A DNA stretch of 39,278 nucleotides from G025836975 sp040391135 (GTDB lineage: Bacteria > Pseudomonadota > Gammaproteobacteria > Burkholderiales > Burkholderiaceae_B). The stretch covers positions 1-39,278 of the forward strand of contig JBEBYL010000028.1 in NCBI GenBank assembly GCA_040391135.1, in the 5' to 3' direction. The first letter of the stretch is position 1. Each line of letters begins with the position of its first letter. Positions 1 to 8,160 of the stretch are shown here, one piece after another. The notes beneath the pieces are model-generated. The model was not told the origin of the DNA, searched no databases, and saw only the letters and a program-made list of their open reading frames with translations. The position numbers and the translations under genes were made by a program.

Positions 1-53
1 GCGGCGCCCTTACAAGGCGTAGGTCGGCGGTTCGAACCCGTCAGCACCCACCA
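1..53 (+). tRNA. tRNA-Val (anticodon TAC), 3' part only
   Basis: The window opens inside a tRNA gene. The anticodon loop CTTACAA lies at 9-15 with anticodon TAC at 11-13. It is closed by a five-pair stem (4-8 with 16-20). The T-loop TTCGAAC follows at 31-37. The acceptor strand ends with discriminator A50 and an encoded CCA at 51-53. The layout matches bacterial tRNA-Val(UAC). The 5' half lies outside the window. Confidence 0.93.
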
Positions 54-69
54 CTAAAACTGCAAATCG

Positions 70-105
70 AAAAAAGCCGCTTATAAAACGTAAGCGGCTT
101 TTTTT
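70..105 (+). terminator. Rho-independent terminator after tRNA-Val
   Basis: An 8-bp stem, GCCGCTTA (76-83) with TAAGCGGC (91-98), has a 7-base loop. It is flanked by an A-run on the left and a run of seven T on the right. This is a classic intrinsic terminator for the tRNA transcript, and the A-run would let it act in both directions. Confidence 0.9.
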
Positions 106-164
106 GTTTCCGCTTGATCCTGTTTGGCTTTGGCAGTTTTTTTAACAGGCATGGCATCTAATTT

Positions 165-183
165 ATTGCGAATGGTTCGCATT
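165..183 (+). promoter_or_regulatory. Candidate Fur box upstream of tonB
   Basis: The 19-mer contains the palindrome TGCGAA-TGG-TTCGCA (167-181) and ends in CATT. It resembles betaproteobacterial Fur boxes of the form AATGAGAATNATTCTCATT. An AT-rich stretch with a possible -10 (TATCCT near 192-197) follows, and the tonB start is 84 bp downstream. Iron-repressed control of tonB-exbB-exbD is the usual arrangement. The assignment is by similarity only. The remainder of 106-266 shows no gene. Confidence 0.6.
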
Positions 184-266
184 ATTGTTATTATCCTAGC
201 CTTGTCTGAAAAACAGCCGTTTGTGCACGATACTGACGCTGTACAACTTTTTTCATTGCTGGATTC

Positions 267-1088
267 ATGCCGCGTTCCCGTGTTCAACCGAAACTTCGCC
301 CCGCATTGGTCAAAGCGGTAGGGGCCGCTGCCGCGGTGGGCCTGCACCTTGCGGTATTGGGTGCGATTTTGTCCTCCCCTTCCGTCAAGCCAGAAATCGA
401 CATGCCGGAAACGGTCGAAGTGCGTTTCGTTGAAATCGCCGATGAGGTGGTCGAGGCGGCCCCCGCCATCGAGCCGGTCGAAGAGATCATTCCGGAACCT
501 ACACCCGAGCCGCCGCCTCCCGAGCCCGAGCCGGAAGTCATGCCGGAACCGGAGCCTGTGGTCGAGCCGGAACCTGAACCTGAGCCCGAACCGGTGATTG
601 AAGAACCCGAGCCGGAAAGCATCACTCCCGAGCCTCCTCCGGAGCCTAAACCCGAACCCAAGCCTAAACCGAAACCCAAGCCCAAGCCGAAACCCGTCGT
701 GAAGCCCGCGCCTAAACCCGAACCCGCCCAGCCTCCGGCGGCGCCCACGGGCAAGGCTGCGGCGCCGGCTGCCCCCAAGGCTCCCTCCGCGCCGGTGGAT
801 CCGGATCGCCCGCGCCTGATCGGCAAGGTCGATTATCTGGGCAAGCGGCCCAGCCCCGTATATCCCCGGGCTTCCGAGCGGCGCGGCGAACAGGGCAGGG
901 TGGTGGTGCGCGTATTGATTTCCGCGCAGGGCACCGTGTTGAATGTGACGGTGCGATCATCGTCGGGCTACGAACGGCTGGACGAATCGGCTGTGAAGGC
1001 GGCTCGTGGCGCGCGCTTCAAGCCATACACAGAAAACGGCATTGCATACCAGGCCATGGCCGACATCCCTTTTGATTTCGTTTTATAG
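267..1088 (+). CDS. tonB: TonB energy-transducing protein
   Basis: TonB couples the inner-membrane proton-motive force, harvested by ExbB/ExbD, to outer-membrane TonB-dependent receptors for siderophores and heme. The 273-residue protein has one N-terminal membrane anchor (about residues 17-36, with a histidine at 27 like the conserved anchor histidine of TonB). A long Pro-Glu then Pro-Lys repeat (about 65-165) follows, which spans the periplasm. The C-terminal TonB domain (about 190-273) contains YPRASERRGEQGRVVVRV and ends in PFDFVL. It starts 10 bp before exbB in an apparent tonB-exbB-exbD operon. The ATG at 267 has no strong ribosome binding site but is the only sensible start before the anchor. 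A Fur-box-like site upstream suggests iron control. Confidence 0.95.
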   Translation: MPRSRVQPKLRPALVKAVGAAAAVGLHLAVLGAILSSPSVKPEIDMPETVEVRFVEIADEVVEAAPAIEPVEEIIPEPTPEPPPPEPEPEVMPEPEPVVEPEPEPEPEPVIEEPEPESITPEPPPEPKPEPKPKPKPKPKPKPVVKPAPKPEPAQPPAAPTGKAAAPAAPKAPSAPVDPDRPRLIGKVDYLGKRPSPVYPRASERRGEQGRVVVRVLISAQGTVLNVTVRSSSGYERLDESAVKAARGARFKPYTENGIAYQAMADIPFDFVL

Positions 1089-1097
1089 GACGCGAGA

Positions 1098-1973
1098 ATG
1101 TTCGATCTAGTTAATAGCGCAATGCATGTGCTGGCACAGCTTGGCGAAGCGGCTCCCGCCGTGCAGTCGGGCGCCGCGGCTGCCGGCGCGGCGGCGCCTG
1201 CGCTTGCCGGCGCCGGTACATCGGCGGCCGATGTCGCGCAGGGCGGCGGCATGCTGCATTTCATTTCACAAAGCGATGTGGTCGGAAAGTCGCTGTTCGG
1301 CATCCTGGTCCTGATGTCTCTGGCCAGCTGGTATCTGATCTTCGTCAAATGCTTTGTCAATTGGCGCATAAGCAGCCGTTCGAAGAAGTTCCTGAACGAG
1401 TTCTGGGCAGCCAGCTCGCTGGAGCAGGTCGAAAATGAAATCGCCACGCACGGCGCGAATGAGCCGTTTGCGCATGTGACCAGCCATGCCATCCATGCAA
1501 GCAACCACCATGCCAAATATGGCGCGCTGAAGCTCGAAGAGAAAGGGTCGACTGGCGCCTTCGTGACTCGCACCATCCGCAAGGTCATCGACGAGGAAAC
1601 GGCGCGTCTGGAGAATGGCCTGACGGTGCTTGCCTCCATCGGCTCCACGGCGCCTTTCGTCGGCCTGTTCGGTACCGTCTGGGGGGTTTACCATGCATTG
1701 ATCGGCATCGCGCTGTCCGATGGCGTGACGGTCAATCGCATTGCCGGTCCGGTGGGCGAGGCGCTGATCATGACCGGCTTGGGCCTGGCCGTGGCGATTC
1801 CCGCCGTGTTGGCGTATAACGGTTTCGTACGGGGCAATCGCGTCTATCTGGCTCGCCTGGACGCCTTTGCCCACGATCTTTTTACTTTCCTTTCAACCGG
1901 TCAGCAGGCATACGAATCGACCGGCAAGGTGCGCCGCGTGACGCTTGCGGCCGCCAAGGCCAAGGGTGAATGA
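1098..1973 (+). CDS. exbB: ExbB proton-channel subunit
   Basis: ExbB is the MotA/TolQ/ExbB-family inner-membrane protein that forms the proton channel with ExbD and energises TonB. The 291-residue product has an Ala/Gly-rich N-terminal extension (about 15-50) that is probably periplasmic. Membrane segments lie near 64-84, 174-200 and 217-240. The second segment carries the family signature STAPFVGLFGTVWG (about 183-196). The start follows a GAG-containing leader (GACGCGAG) and lies 9 bases after tonB. The stop codon overlaps the exbD start (ATGATG), so the two are probably translationally coupled. Confidence 0.95.
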   Translation: MFDLVNSAMHVLAQLGEAAPAVQSGAAAAGAAAPALAGAGTSAADVAQGGGMLHFISQSDVVGKSLFGILVLMSLASWYLIFVKCFVNWRISSRSKKFLNEFWAASSLEQVENEIATHGANEPFAHVTSHAIHASNHHAKYGALKLEEKGSTGAFVTRTIRKVIDEETARLENGLTVLASIGSTAPFVGLFGTVWGVYHALIGIALSDGVTVNRIAGPVGEALIMTGLGLAVAIPAVLAYNGFVRGNRVYLARLDAFAHDLFTFLSTGQQAYESTGKVRRVTLAAAKAKGE

Positions 1974-2482
1974 TGGCATTCGGCAGCTTCGACAATAGCA
2001 ACGGGGCGAACCATACGGTGTCCGAGATCAATATGGTGCCCCTGATCGACGTGATGCTGGTCCTGCTGGTGATTTTCATCATCACCGCGCCCCTGCTCAG
2101 CCATTCGATCAAGATCAATGTGCCCCAGGCCAGTGCTCAGCCGGTCGAACAGGAGCCCAAGATCATCGACTTGGCCGTGGACGCGCAAGGGCAGATGTAC
2201 TGGAACGAGGTTGCCGTCGGCACCGAGGAATTGACGCAAAAATTCGCGGCCGAAACGGCGCTCGATCCCCAACCCGAATTGCGTATCCGGGCCGACCTGA
2301 ACACGCGCTATGAAGTGCTTGCGCAGATCATGAGCAGCGCCAAGGCGGCCGGCTTGAAGCGCCTGGGCTTCATTACGCGTCCAGGGTCCGATGGCGGGTC
2401 CGCCGCCGCTGCGGGGAATGCGCCTCCGGCGAAGGCGGCGCCTGCCAGCGGTACGCCGCAGGCAGGCGCGCCGTCCCGGTAA
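1970..2482 (+). CDS. exbD: ExbD proton-channel subunit
   Basis: ExbD is the single-pass partner of ExbB. Its membrane aspartate carries protons that power TonB. The 170-residue protein has one transmembrane segment (about 24-43) preceded by NMVPLIDVMLVLLVIF, with the essential aspartate at 27. The rest is a periplasmic domain and an Ala/Gly/Pro-rich tail. Two adjacent ATG codons (1970 and 1973) could both start the protein; the first overlaps the exbB stop. It is the last gene of the tonB operon. Confidence 0.94.
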   Translation: MMAFGSFDNSNGANHTVSEINMVPLIDVMLVLLVIFIITAPLLSHSIKINVPQASAQPVEQEPKIIDLAVDAQGQMYWNEVAVGTEELTQKFAAETALDPQPELRIRADLNTRYEVLAQIMSSAKAAGLKRLGFITRPGSDGGSAAAAGNAPPAKAAPASGTPQAGAPSR

Positions 2483-2555
2483 GGCTTCGATAAGCCCTTT
2501 GTCAGGTTTGTAACGCAGAACCCCAATATCGCGCCCGGTCATAACAATCGGGCGC
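2483..2555 (+). other. Two small hairpins between exbD and the response regulator
   Basis: GGCTT-cgat-AAGCC (2483-2496) and GCGCCCG (2531-2537) with CGGGCGC (2549-2555) can each form hairpins. Neither is followed by a clear T-run, so an intrinsic terminator is not proven. They sit where the tonB operon should end and where the promoter of the regulator should lie. Confidence 0.3.
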
Positions 2556-2576
2556 GCTTCGATATAGAATCACACC

Positions 2577-3251
2577 ATGCGAGTTCTAGTTATCGAAGAC
2601 GACACTACTCTTGGCCACGCCCTGCAGGAATTCCTGGTTGAACAGGGATATGCTGTCGACTGGCTTGCCGACGGCGATCAGGCTTTAGGAGCCATCGCCG
2701 GGCAAAGCTACGATCTGCTGCTGCTCGACCTGAATCTGCCGGGGCAAAGCGGCCTGGACATCCTGCGCAAGCTGCGCGCCGGCAACGAACAGGTTCCCGT
2801 CCTTATCCTTACCGCGCGCGATGGCGTCGAAGACCGGGTGGCGGGGCTGGATGCTGGGGCCGACGACTACGTGACCAAACCGTTTGAACTGGCCGAGCTG
2901 GCGGCGCGGGTGCGCGCTTTCGGACGCCGCCGCTCCGGGCAGGCCCAGCCTTTTATCGAGGCTGGGCCTTTGCTGTTCGATTCCGTCGGCCGCGAGGTGC
3001 GCGTCAACGGCGAACGCCTGTCGCTATCCGTCCGAGAACTTTCCGTGCTTGAAATGCTCATGGCGCGTGTCGGCCGCGTGGTCACCAAGCGGCAAATCGT
3101 CAATTCGCTGTCGGCATGGGATGCCGACTTCAGCGAGAACGCGGTCGAAGTCTATGTGTATCGCTTGCGTAAAAGGCTGGAAGGCACCGGCGCGGGGATA
3201 CAAACTGTCCGAGGCTTCGGCTATCTCCTAGACGTGGAAAGTGCTGCGTAG
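2577..3251 (+). CDS. OmpR-family response regulator
   Basis: A DNA-binding response regulator of 224 residues. The receiver domain (1-115) has the acidic pair E7/D8, phospho-acceptor D51 in LLLLDLNLPG, T79 and K101 (VTKPF). A winged-helix OmpR/PhoB output domain follows (about 125-222), with the typical ending VRGFGYLLD. It resembles the TctD/QseB/PmrA group. The following histidine kinase overlaps it by 11 bases and the potassium transporter kup is next, so this pair may control potassium uptake or respond to the same stress. That role is inferred from context only. Confidence 0.9.
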   Translation: MRVLVIEDDTTLGHALQEFLVEQGYAVDWLADGDQALGAIAGQSYDLLLLDLNLPGQSGLDILRKLRAGNEQVPVLILTARDGVEDRVAGLDAGADDYVTKPFELAELAARVRAFGRRRSGQAQPFIEAGPLLFDSVGREVRVNGERLSLSVRELSVLEMLMARVGRVVTKRQIVNSLSAWDADFSENAVEVYVYRLRKRLEGTGAGIQTVRGFGYLLDVESAA

Positions 3252-4326
3252 GTTCTGGACGGCATGGATGCCGTCGGGTTCGCTGGCCCGCCATCTGGTT
3301 CTGCGCCTGTTTCCGGCCGTGATCGTATTGGTTGTGCTGGACCTGAGCGCCACCTGGGTCATGACGCGCAAAATGACCATGGAAACATGGGTGCTGCGCG
3401 ATATTTTCTGGACCATGGTGGTCAGCCAGGTCTTGCTGATTTCCGTGTTTGCCTGGGTGTTGATTTCCGGCGTGCGCTCGGGATTGGCGTCCATCAACCG
3501 CCTGTCCCGTGAAATCAACCAGCGCAGCATAGAAGATCTGCAACCACTCGATATGGCGGGCCTGCCAACGGAAGTTGCTCCATTGCTGACGCACTTCAAC
3601 GACTTGCTTTTGCGCCTGGACGACTCCATGCAGGCGCAAAAACGCTTTATCGGGCATGCGGCGCACCAGATCCGCACTCCGCTAACGGGCTTGAAGCTCG
3701 AATTGGAATTGATGTTGACCCGACCGCTGCCCGACGATGTTCGCGAGCGCGCCGAGCGGATCAAATCGGTGACCGATCGCATGATCCGGCTGGGCCAGCA
3801 ATTGCTGGTGCTGGCGCGCGCCGATTCATCGACCCGGCCTCAAGACAGTTTTCTGCGCGTGGACCTGTGCGAATGGGTGCGCGTGAGCGGCGCGGAATGG
3901 ATACCCGCCGCCCGTGGCCAGCATGTCGAAATCCAATTGATCGCGCCGGACGAGCCGGTGTGGGTCGATGTGGATTCCTTGCTGCTCGAAGAGCTGCTGA
4001 GCAATCTGATCGACAATGCGCTTAGATACGGTGTCGGCGCCACGACGATCAAGCTGCAGGTCGCCGCCAACCCTCCGTCGCTTTCCGTCGAGGATAACGG
4101 CCCGGGTATCGATCCCGACGATTCTGAACGGGTATTCGAGGCGTTCTACCGTTCGCCGCGCGCGAATGCCGAGGGTTCGGGGCTGGGCTTGGCCATTGTG
4201 CGTGAAATAGCGCGGGCGCACGGAGCATGGTGGAATCTTTCCAGTCGGCCGGAATTTCCGGGCACGCGCATTACCGTGGTTTTTCCGGGGCCCCGGATAG
4301 GCGCAAAACTTAGCAGACAAGAATAG
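3241..4326 (+). CDS. Sensor histidine kinase with minimal periplasmic loop
   Basis: The membrane histidine kinase partner of the preceding regulator, 361 residues, starting at GTG 3241. Two membrane segments (about 20-40 and 58-78) enclose only about 17 residues. A HAMP-like linker follows, then the phospho-accepting H142 in AHQIRTPLTG, the N-box with N255 and N259 (LLSNLIDNALRYG), DNGPGI (285-290) and GSGLGLAIV (312-320). The kinase core resembles the TctE/QseC group, but the periplasmic sensor domain is nearly absent. It may sense within the membrane or through a partner. The kup start lies 6 bases after its stop. Confidence 0.9.
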   Translation: MLRRFWTAWMPSGSLARHLVLRLFPAVIVLVVLDLSATWVMTRKMTMETWVLRDIFWTMVVSQVLLISVFAWVLISGVRSGLASINRLSREINQRSIEDLQPLDMAGLPTEVAPLLTHFNDLLLRLDDSMQAQKRFIGHAAHQIRTPLTGLKLELELMLTRPLPDDVRERAERIKSVTDRMIRLGQQLLVLARADSSTRPQDSFLRVDLCEWVRVSGAEWIPAARGQHVEIQLIAPDEPVWVDVDSLLLEELLSNLIDNALRYGVGATTIKLQVAANPPSLSVEDNGPGIDPDDSERVFEAFYRSPRANAEGSGLGLAIVREIARAHGAWWNLSSRPEFPGTRITVVFPGPRIGAKLSRQE

Positions 4327-4332
4327 GCAATC

Positions 4333-6228
4333 ATGACGGCTCTGCAACAGGAACACCCTTCGTCGAACTCCTCTTCGCACTCGGCGCTTTGGCTGGGTGC
4401 GCTGGGTGTGGTCTATGGGGATATCGGCACCAGCCCGCTGTATACGATACGGGCCGCGCTTTCCCGCATGCCCACGCAAGACGCCGCGGATATCCTGGGC
4501 CTGCTTTCCCTGCTGTTCTGGATGCTGATGATGGTCGTGTCGCTGAAGTACGTGACCATCATACTCAAGGCGGACAACCGGGGCGAGGGCGGCACTTTGG
4601 CCTTGATGGAGCTGGCTTTGCGCGGCAAGTCGGGCAAGGCCCGCTGGCGCTTGATGATTCTGGGCCTGATCGGCGCCTGCCTGTTCTACGGAGACAGCAT
4701 GATCACCCCCGCCATATCGGTGCTGTCGGCGATCGAGGGGATCAGCATCGTGTCGCATCGCTTCGATGATTGGGTCGTGCCCATCGCCGTGGCGGTGCTG
4801 GTTGTCTTGTTTGCGGTGCAATCGCGTGGCACGGGCGCCATGGGCAAGCTGTTCGGTCCCGTCATGCTGGTCTGGTTCCTGACGCTGGGCGTGCTGGGCG
4901 CATGGCGCATCATCCTCCAGCCTTCCGTGCTTCAGGCGCTGGATCCCCGCTGGGCCTGGGCATTCATCGGCGACGCGCCGTGGGAAACCTTCCTGTTGCT
5001 GGGCGCCATCGTGCTGGCGCTTACCGGTGCGGAAACTCTCTATGCCGACATGGGGCATTTCGGCCGGAAGGCCATACGGCGCGCCTGGTTCGGCATTGTG
5101 CTGCCCGCGCTGGTCCTGTGCTATTTCGGCCAGGGCGCACTGCTGTTGGCCGATCCCTCCACCTTGAAAAACCCGTTTTTCCTGATGGCGCCGGACTGGG
5201 GGCTGGCGCCGCTGGTCGCGTTGGCCACGGTGGCCACCATTATCGCTTCTCAGTCGGTGATCTCGGGCGCTTTTTCGGTTACCCGCCAGGCCGTGCAATT
5301 GGGCTTTTGGCCGCGCATGGTCATTTTGCATACGTCCGCCCAGGAAGAGGGGCAGATCTATCTGCCGCGCGTGAATATCCTTCTCTTCATCGCCGTGCTG
5401 GTCCTGGTTCTTTCCTTCGGTTCATCCGATGGCCTGGCCCATGCTTACGGGTTCGCCGTGACCGGGACCATGCTCATGACCTCGCTGCTGGCTTTTGCGG
5501 TTCTGCCAGGCCAGACAACGGGATTGCGCCGCCTGGCCTGGCTCTGCCTGGTCAGCGGATTCCTGCTGATGGATGTCTTGCTGTTTTCGTCGAACGCCTT
5601 GAAGCTTTTTGACGGCGGCTGGGTGCCCTTGCTGGTGGGCGCGGCCTTGTTGACCTTGATGGTCACCTGGAAGCAGGGGCGCGAAAAAATACACGAGAAC
5701 CTGGCGGGCGACCACCAGCCATTGAAGTCTTTCATGGAGTCCCTGGAGGAATATCCGCCCACCCGCGTGCCGGGCACGGCGGTCTTCATGAGCATGATCG
5801 TCAACACCGTGCCGCCCGCGCTGCTGCATAATCTGAAGCACAACAAGGTGCTGCACGAGCAGGCTTTGTTCCTGACTGTTGAAAGCGCCGATGTGCCCTA
5901 TGTGCCTTTCTCCGAACGCTTCCGGCTGGAACGCATGAGCCGGACCAGTTGGCAAGCGGTGGCGCGCTGGGGATTCAAGCAAGAGCCCAATGTGCCGCAG
6001 GCACTGGAGCAAATCGCGCTGGCTTATCCCGAAATCAATCTGGACCCCATGCAGGTCTCGTACTTTCTGTCCCGCCAGACCGTCATCGTGGTGCGCAAGT
6101 TGTCGTTTCATCAAGCCTGGCGCAGGCGCTTGTTCGCTTTCATGGCGCGCAACGCAAGCCGCAGCACGCGGTTCTACCGCATTCCGCCCAACCGCGTGGT
6201 GGAAATGGGCATGCAGATGGAATTATGA
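4333..6228 (+). CDS. kup: Kup low-affinity potassium uptake transporter
   Basis: Kup (TrkD) is a K+/H+ symporter of the KUP/HAK/KT family in the inner membrane. The 631-residue length matches the family. The signature GALGVVYGDIGTSPLYT lies at residues 22-38, followed by DNRGEGGTLALM and about 12 hydrophobic segments, then a hydrophilic cytoplasmic C-terminal domain (about 450-631). The gene follows the sensor kinase stop by 6 bases and is almost certainly cotranscribed with the two-component pair. Confidence 0.95.
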   Translation: MTALQQEHPSSNSSSHSALWLGALGVVYGDIGTSPLYTIRAALSRMPTQDAADILGLLSLLFWMLMMVVSLKYVTIILKADNRGEGGTLALMELALRGKSGKARWRLMILGLIGACLFYGDSMITPAISVLSAIEGISIVSHRFDDWVVPIAVAVLVVLFAVQSRGTGAMGKLFGPVMLVWFLTLGVLGAWRIILQPSVLQALDPRWAWAFIGDAPWETFLLLGAIVLALTGAETLYADMGHFGRKAIRRAWFGIVLPALVLCYFGQGALLLADPSTLKNPFFLMAPDWGLAPLVALATVATIIASQSVISGAFSVTRQAVQLGFWPRMVILHTSAQEEGQIYLPRVNILLFIAVLVLVLSFGSSDGLAHAYGFAVTGTMLMTSLLAFAVLPGQTTGLRRLAWLCLVSGFLLMDVLLFSSNALKLFDGGWVPLLVGAALLTLMVTWKQGREKIHENLAGDHQPLKSFMESLEEYPPTRVPGTAVFMSMIVNTVPPALLHNLKHNKVLHEQALFLTVESADVPYVPFSERFRLERMSRTSWQAVARWGFKQEPNVPQALEQIALAYPEINLDPMQVSYFLSRQTVIVVRKLSFHQAWRRRLFAFMARNASRSTRFYRIPPNRVVEMGMQMEL

Positions 6229-6232
6229 AAAT

Positions 6233-6259
6233 GCGCGCCGGCCGCCGGGCCGGTCGCGC
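6233..6259. terminator. Strong GC hairpin between convergent genes
   Basis: GCGCG-CCGGCC (6233-6243) pairs with GGCCGG-T-CGCGC (6248-6259): 11 pairs, one bulge and a four-base loop, just after the kup stop. It has no T-run, so it is a terminator-like hairpin at most. It could separate kup from the opposing gene. Confidence 0.45.
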
Positions 6260-6282
6260 GTAAAAGATAAGGCTTTGGCCGC

Positions 6283-6858
6283 TTAGCGGGGTGCGCCGGG
6301 AACCGGGGTGATGGTGGTGCCTGGTGCGGCCGGCGCGCTCGGTACGGCCGGCGTCAAGGAGGGGGCCGGTGTAACGGGTGGCGGATTGGGCGTCAGGCCG
6401 GGAGCCGGCGTTACCGGCGCGGCGCCGGGCGCCGGCGTCGGCGTGCCAGGAATCGTGATGGTCGTTTCGCGCAGAACGCCGCCAGCGCCGATGCTGCCTT
6501 CCACATTGGTGTTTTGGCCGGACATCTGCAGCATGCAATCGTTGCGCTCGGCTACGGGCAGGGCCTGGCACCGCGCAGTCTGGTTTTGCTGGTAGGACTC
6601 ATTACCGTTGTTCAGGCGACTGCGGCGTGCTTCGTCGCGCGCCGCGCCGGCTTCGCGCAGGCAGGTGGCCTTGTCCTGATTGGTCTGTCCGGTGTTGCAG
6701 CGCTCGACGTCCAGCCTGTAACGGGATTCGATATCGGCGCTGGATTGGGCCTTGGCGCCGGTGCCGGCCCCCATGGCGACCGGCGCGGCCAGGCAAATGC
6801 CGATAAGGCTTGCCGATGCCAGGAGGCGGGGAAGGAATGTCGATCGAGTAAGCATCAT
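6283..6858 (-). CDS. Secreted proline-rich protein of unknown function
   Basis: Function not recognised. The product has an N-terminal signal peptide (hydrophobic stretch LLASASLIGICLAAPVAMG), then a region with four cysteines (RCNTGQ, TCLREAG, ARCQALP and DCMLQ). The last 60 or so residues are proline/threonine/alanine-rich repeats of the type PGLTPNPPPVTPAPSLTP. It is probably periplasmic or cell-surface. An ATG at 6864 would lie only one base from the Shine-Dalgarno AGGAG (6866-6870), so I prefer the ATG at 6858, which has a 7-base spacing; 6855 is also possible. It has its own promoter-like sequence and stands alone. Confidence 0.7.
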   Translation of the reverse strand: MMLTRSTFLPRLLASASLIGICLAAPVAMGAGTGAKAQSSADIESRYRLDVERCNTGQTNQDKATCLREAGAARDEARRSRLNNGNESYQQNQTARCQALPVAERNDCMLQMSGQNTNVEGSIGAGGVLRETTITIPGTPTPAPGAAPVTPAPGLTPNPPPVTPAPSLTPAVPSAPAAPGTTITPVPGAPR

Positions 6859-6917
6859 ATACATACTCCTTTTCTTTGGAACATGAATCCGCCTGGACGG
6901 CGGACCCTGTAAAGAAG

Positions 6918-6946
6918 TATATAAGGGCTGGCCCGGAACGTTGTAA
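6918..6946 (-). promoter_or_regulatory. Candidate sigma-70 promoter for the secreted protein
   Basis: On the minus strand, TTACAA (6941-6946), a 17-base spacer and TATATA (6918-6923) make a good -35/-10 pair, about 60 bp upstream of the start. The -35 is embedded in an imperfect inverted repeat (GGAACGTT...AACGTTtCC, 6935-6958) that could bind a regulator. Confidence 0.55.
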
Positions 6947-6989
6947 GTGAACGTTTCCCGCCTGCGATGCCGTCGCGCCCCGGAGCGGC

Positions 6990-7391
6990 CTAGTCCTGCC
7001 TGGCGGCGGGTTTGCGGTCGTCCTCAGGCGGCTTTACCGGCGGGTTTGAGCCCGTCGGCAGGGCTTGTGCGGGCTGCGCCGCGGGTTGTTTCTGGCGCTT
7101 GATGGCGGCGCGCATCAGCAGCATGGCCGTCACCGGCGACGTGATCACCAGGAATACGGTGATGAGTATCTGATGCACGACGTAGCGCTCTTCCAGCGTG
7201 GACGACACCAATATGGACGCCAGGAGCACCCCGAATACGCCCAGGGTGTTTCCCAGCGTGGGTGCATGGATGCGGGTGTAGAAGGTGGGCAGGCGCAGCA
7301 AGCCCAGCGAGCCGGTCAGGGTAAGAAAGCCGCTGGCAAGCAACAGAAGGGCGACGGGGATGGCAACCCAGATGGGCAGGTTATCCATCAT
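6990..7391 (-). CDS. mrpG: MrpG/PhaG subunit of Na+(K+)/H+ antiporter
   Basis: The small membrane subunit G of the multisubunit Mrp/Mnh/Pha cation/proton antiporter, 133 residues. Hydrophobic segments include ALLLLASGFLTLTGSLGLLRLP and the family stretch FYTRIHAPTLGNTLG. A hydrophilic, Pro/Ala-rich tail follows. The start is ATG 7391 (ATGATG), overlapping the mrpF stop by 4 bases; upstream in-frame sequence has no support because it lies inside mrpF. It is the last gene of the six-cistron operon. Confidence 0.9.
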   Translation of the reverse strand: MMDNLPIWVAIPVALLLLASGFLTLTGSLGLLRLPTFYTRIHAPTLGNTLGVFGVLLASILVSSTLEERYVVHQILITVFLVITSPVTAMLLMRAAIKRQKQPAAQPAQALPTGSNPPVKPPEDDRKPAARQD

Positions 7392-7669
7392 GGCTCGATG
7401 ACCTCGCCGCGCAGCAGGAACTTGGCCATGGCCACGGATCCGACAAAACCGAACAGGCTGATCAGCAGGGCAATGTCGAAATACAGCGCCGAGCCGAATT
7501 GCAGGCCCAGCACCAGCAGGATCAGCATGCCGTTGATGTACATGGTGTCCAGCGCCAGGACGCGATCGGTGGACGCGGGGCCGCGCAGCAGGCGCAGCGC
7601 GGCAAAAACCAGGGCAATCACAAAACATCCGAGCGCGAACGTGGCGGCCCAGTATACAAGGCTGTTCAT
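7388..7669 (-). CDS. mrpF: MrpF/PhaF antiporter subunit
   Basis: A 93-residue subunit F with three membrane helices and the family stretch LRLLRGPASTDRVLALDTMYINGM. It is a small core subunit of the Mrp antiporter complex in the inner membrane. The gene overlaps mrpE by 4 bases and mrpG by 4 bases. Confidence 0.92.
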   Translation of the reverse strand: MNSLVYWAATFALGCFVIALVFAALRLLRGPASTDRVLALDTMYINGMLILLVLGLQFGSALYFDIALLISLFGFVGSVAMAKFLLRGEVIEP

Positions 7670-8160
7670 TCGAAGATCTCCATCAGGGGGCGTTCATATC
7701 GTTGCTGTATGGTCCGGAACCATTGGGCTTCGTCTTTCAGGTCGAGCACATGCAGGGTCAGAAGGTCGTCGGCTTCGGAGTAATCCGACCACACCGTACC
7801 GGGAGTGTAGGTCACGATGCAGGCCAGGGCCGCCAAACCGTGCGGATCGCGTATGCGCAGCGGGATCTTGAGGAATCCCGGCGTCGCGTCGGCGCGCCGG
7901 CCCAGCCATATCAGCCGGGCCACGGCAATATTCGACTTGGTGATGTCGACCGCCACATGTCCTATCAGCCGCAGGATCGTGAGCGGATGCTTGGGGAAGG
8001 CCCTGACGGGCCGCAGCTTGGACGCGGTCAGCGCCCACCCCAGCAGCGCGGCCAGGATGATGCCCAGCACGATATTTCCGGTGGACAAGGAATCGTTCAG
8101 CAGCAGCCACAATATCAGCAGTATCAGCGGTACGGCCAGGGGGGGCAGATAGCGTTTCAT
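7666..8160 (-). CDS. mrpE: MrpE/PhaE antiporter subunit
   Basis: A 164-residue subunit E. Two N-terminal hydrophobic segments (LAVPLILLILWLLLND and GNIVLGIILAALLGWAL) are followed by a soluble domain with the family motif VTYTPGTVWSDY and HVLDL. It is part of the Mrp Na+(K+)/H+ antiporter. It overlaps mrpD and mrpF by 4 bases each, consistent with coupled translation. Confidence 0.92.
   Translation of the reverse strand: MKRYLPPLAVPLILLILWLLLNDSLSTGNIVLGIILAALLGWALTASKLRPVRAFPKHPLTILRLIGHVAVDITKSNIAVARLIWLGRRADATPGFLKIPLRIRDPHGLAALACIVTYTPGTVWSDYSEADDLLTLHVLDLKDEAQWFRTIQQRYERPLMEIFE

Noticed and set aside
545..700. Tandem DNA repeats in tonB
   Set aside because: They encode the normal Pro-Glu/Pro-Lys spacer of TonB; codon use varies, so they are low-complexity protein sequence rather than a separate repeat element.
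284..826. Glycine/serine-rich open frame on the minus strand, opposite tonB
   Set aside because: It is the antisense reading of the Pro-Glu/Pro-Lys repeats of TonB, without a plausible start or domain.
3826..5331. 501-codon open frame opposite the kinase and kup
   Set aside because: It is antisense to two clear genes, rich in Arg/Gln/His as expected from GC-rich shadow frames, with no recognisable family.
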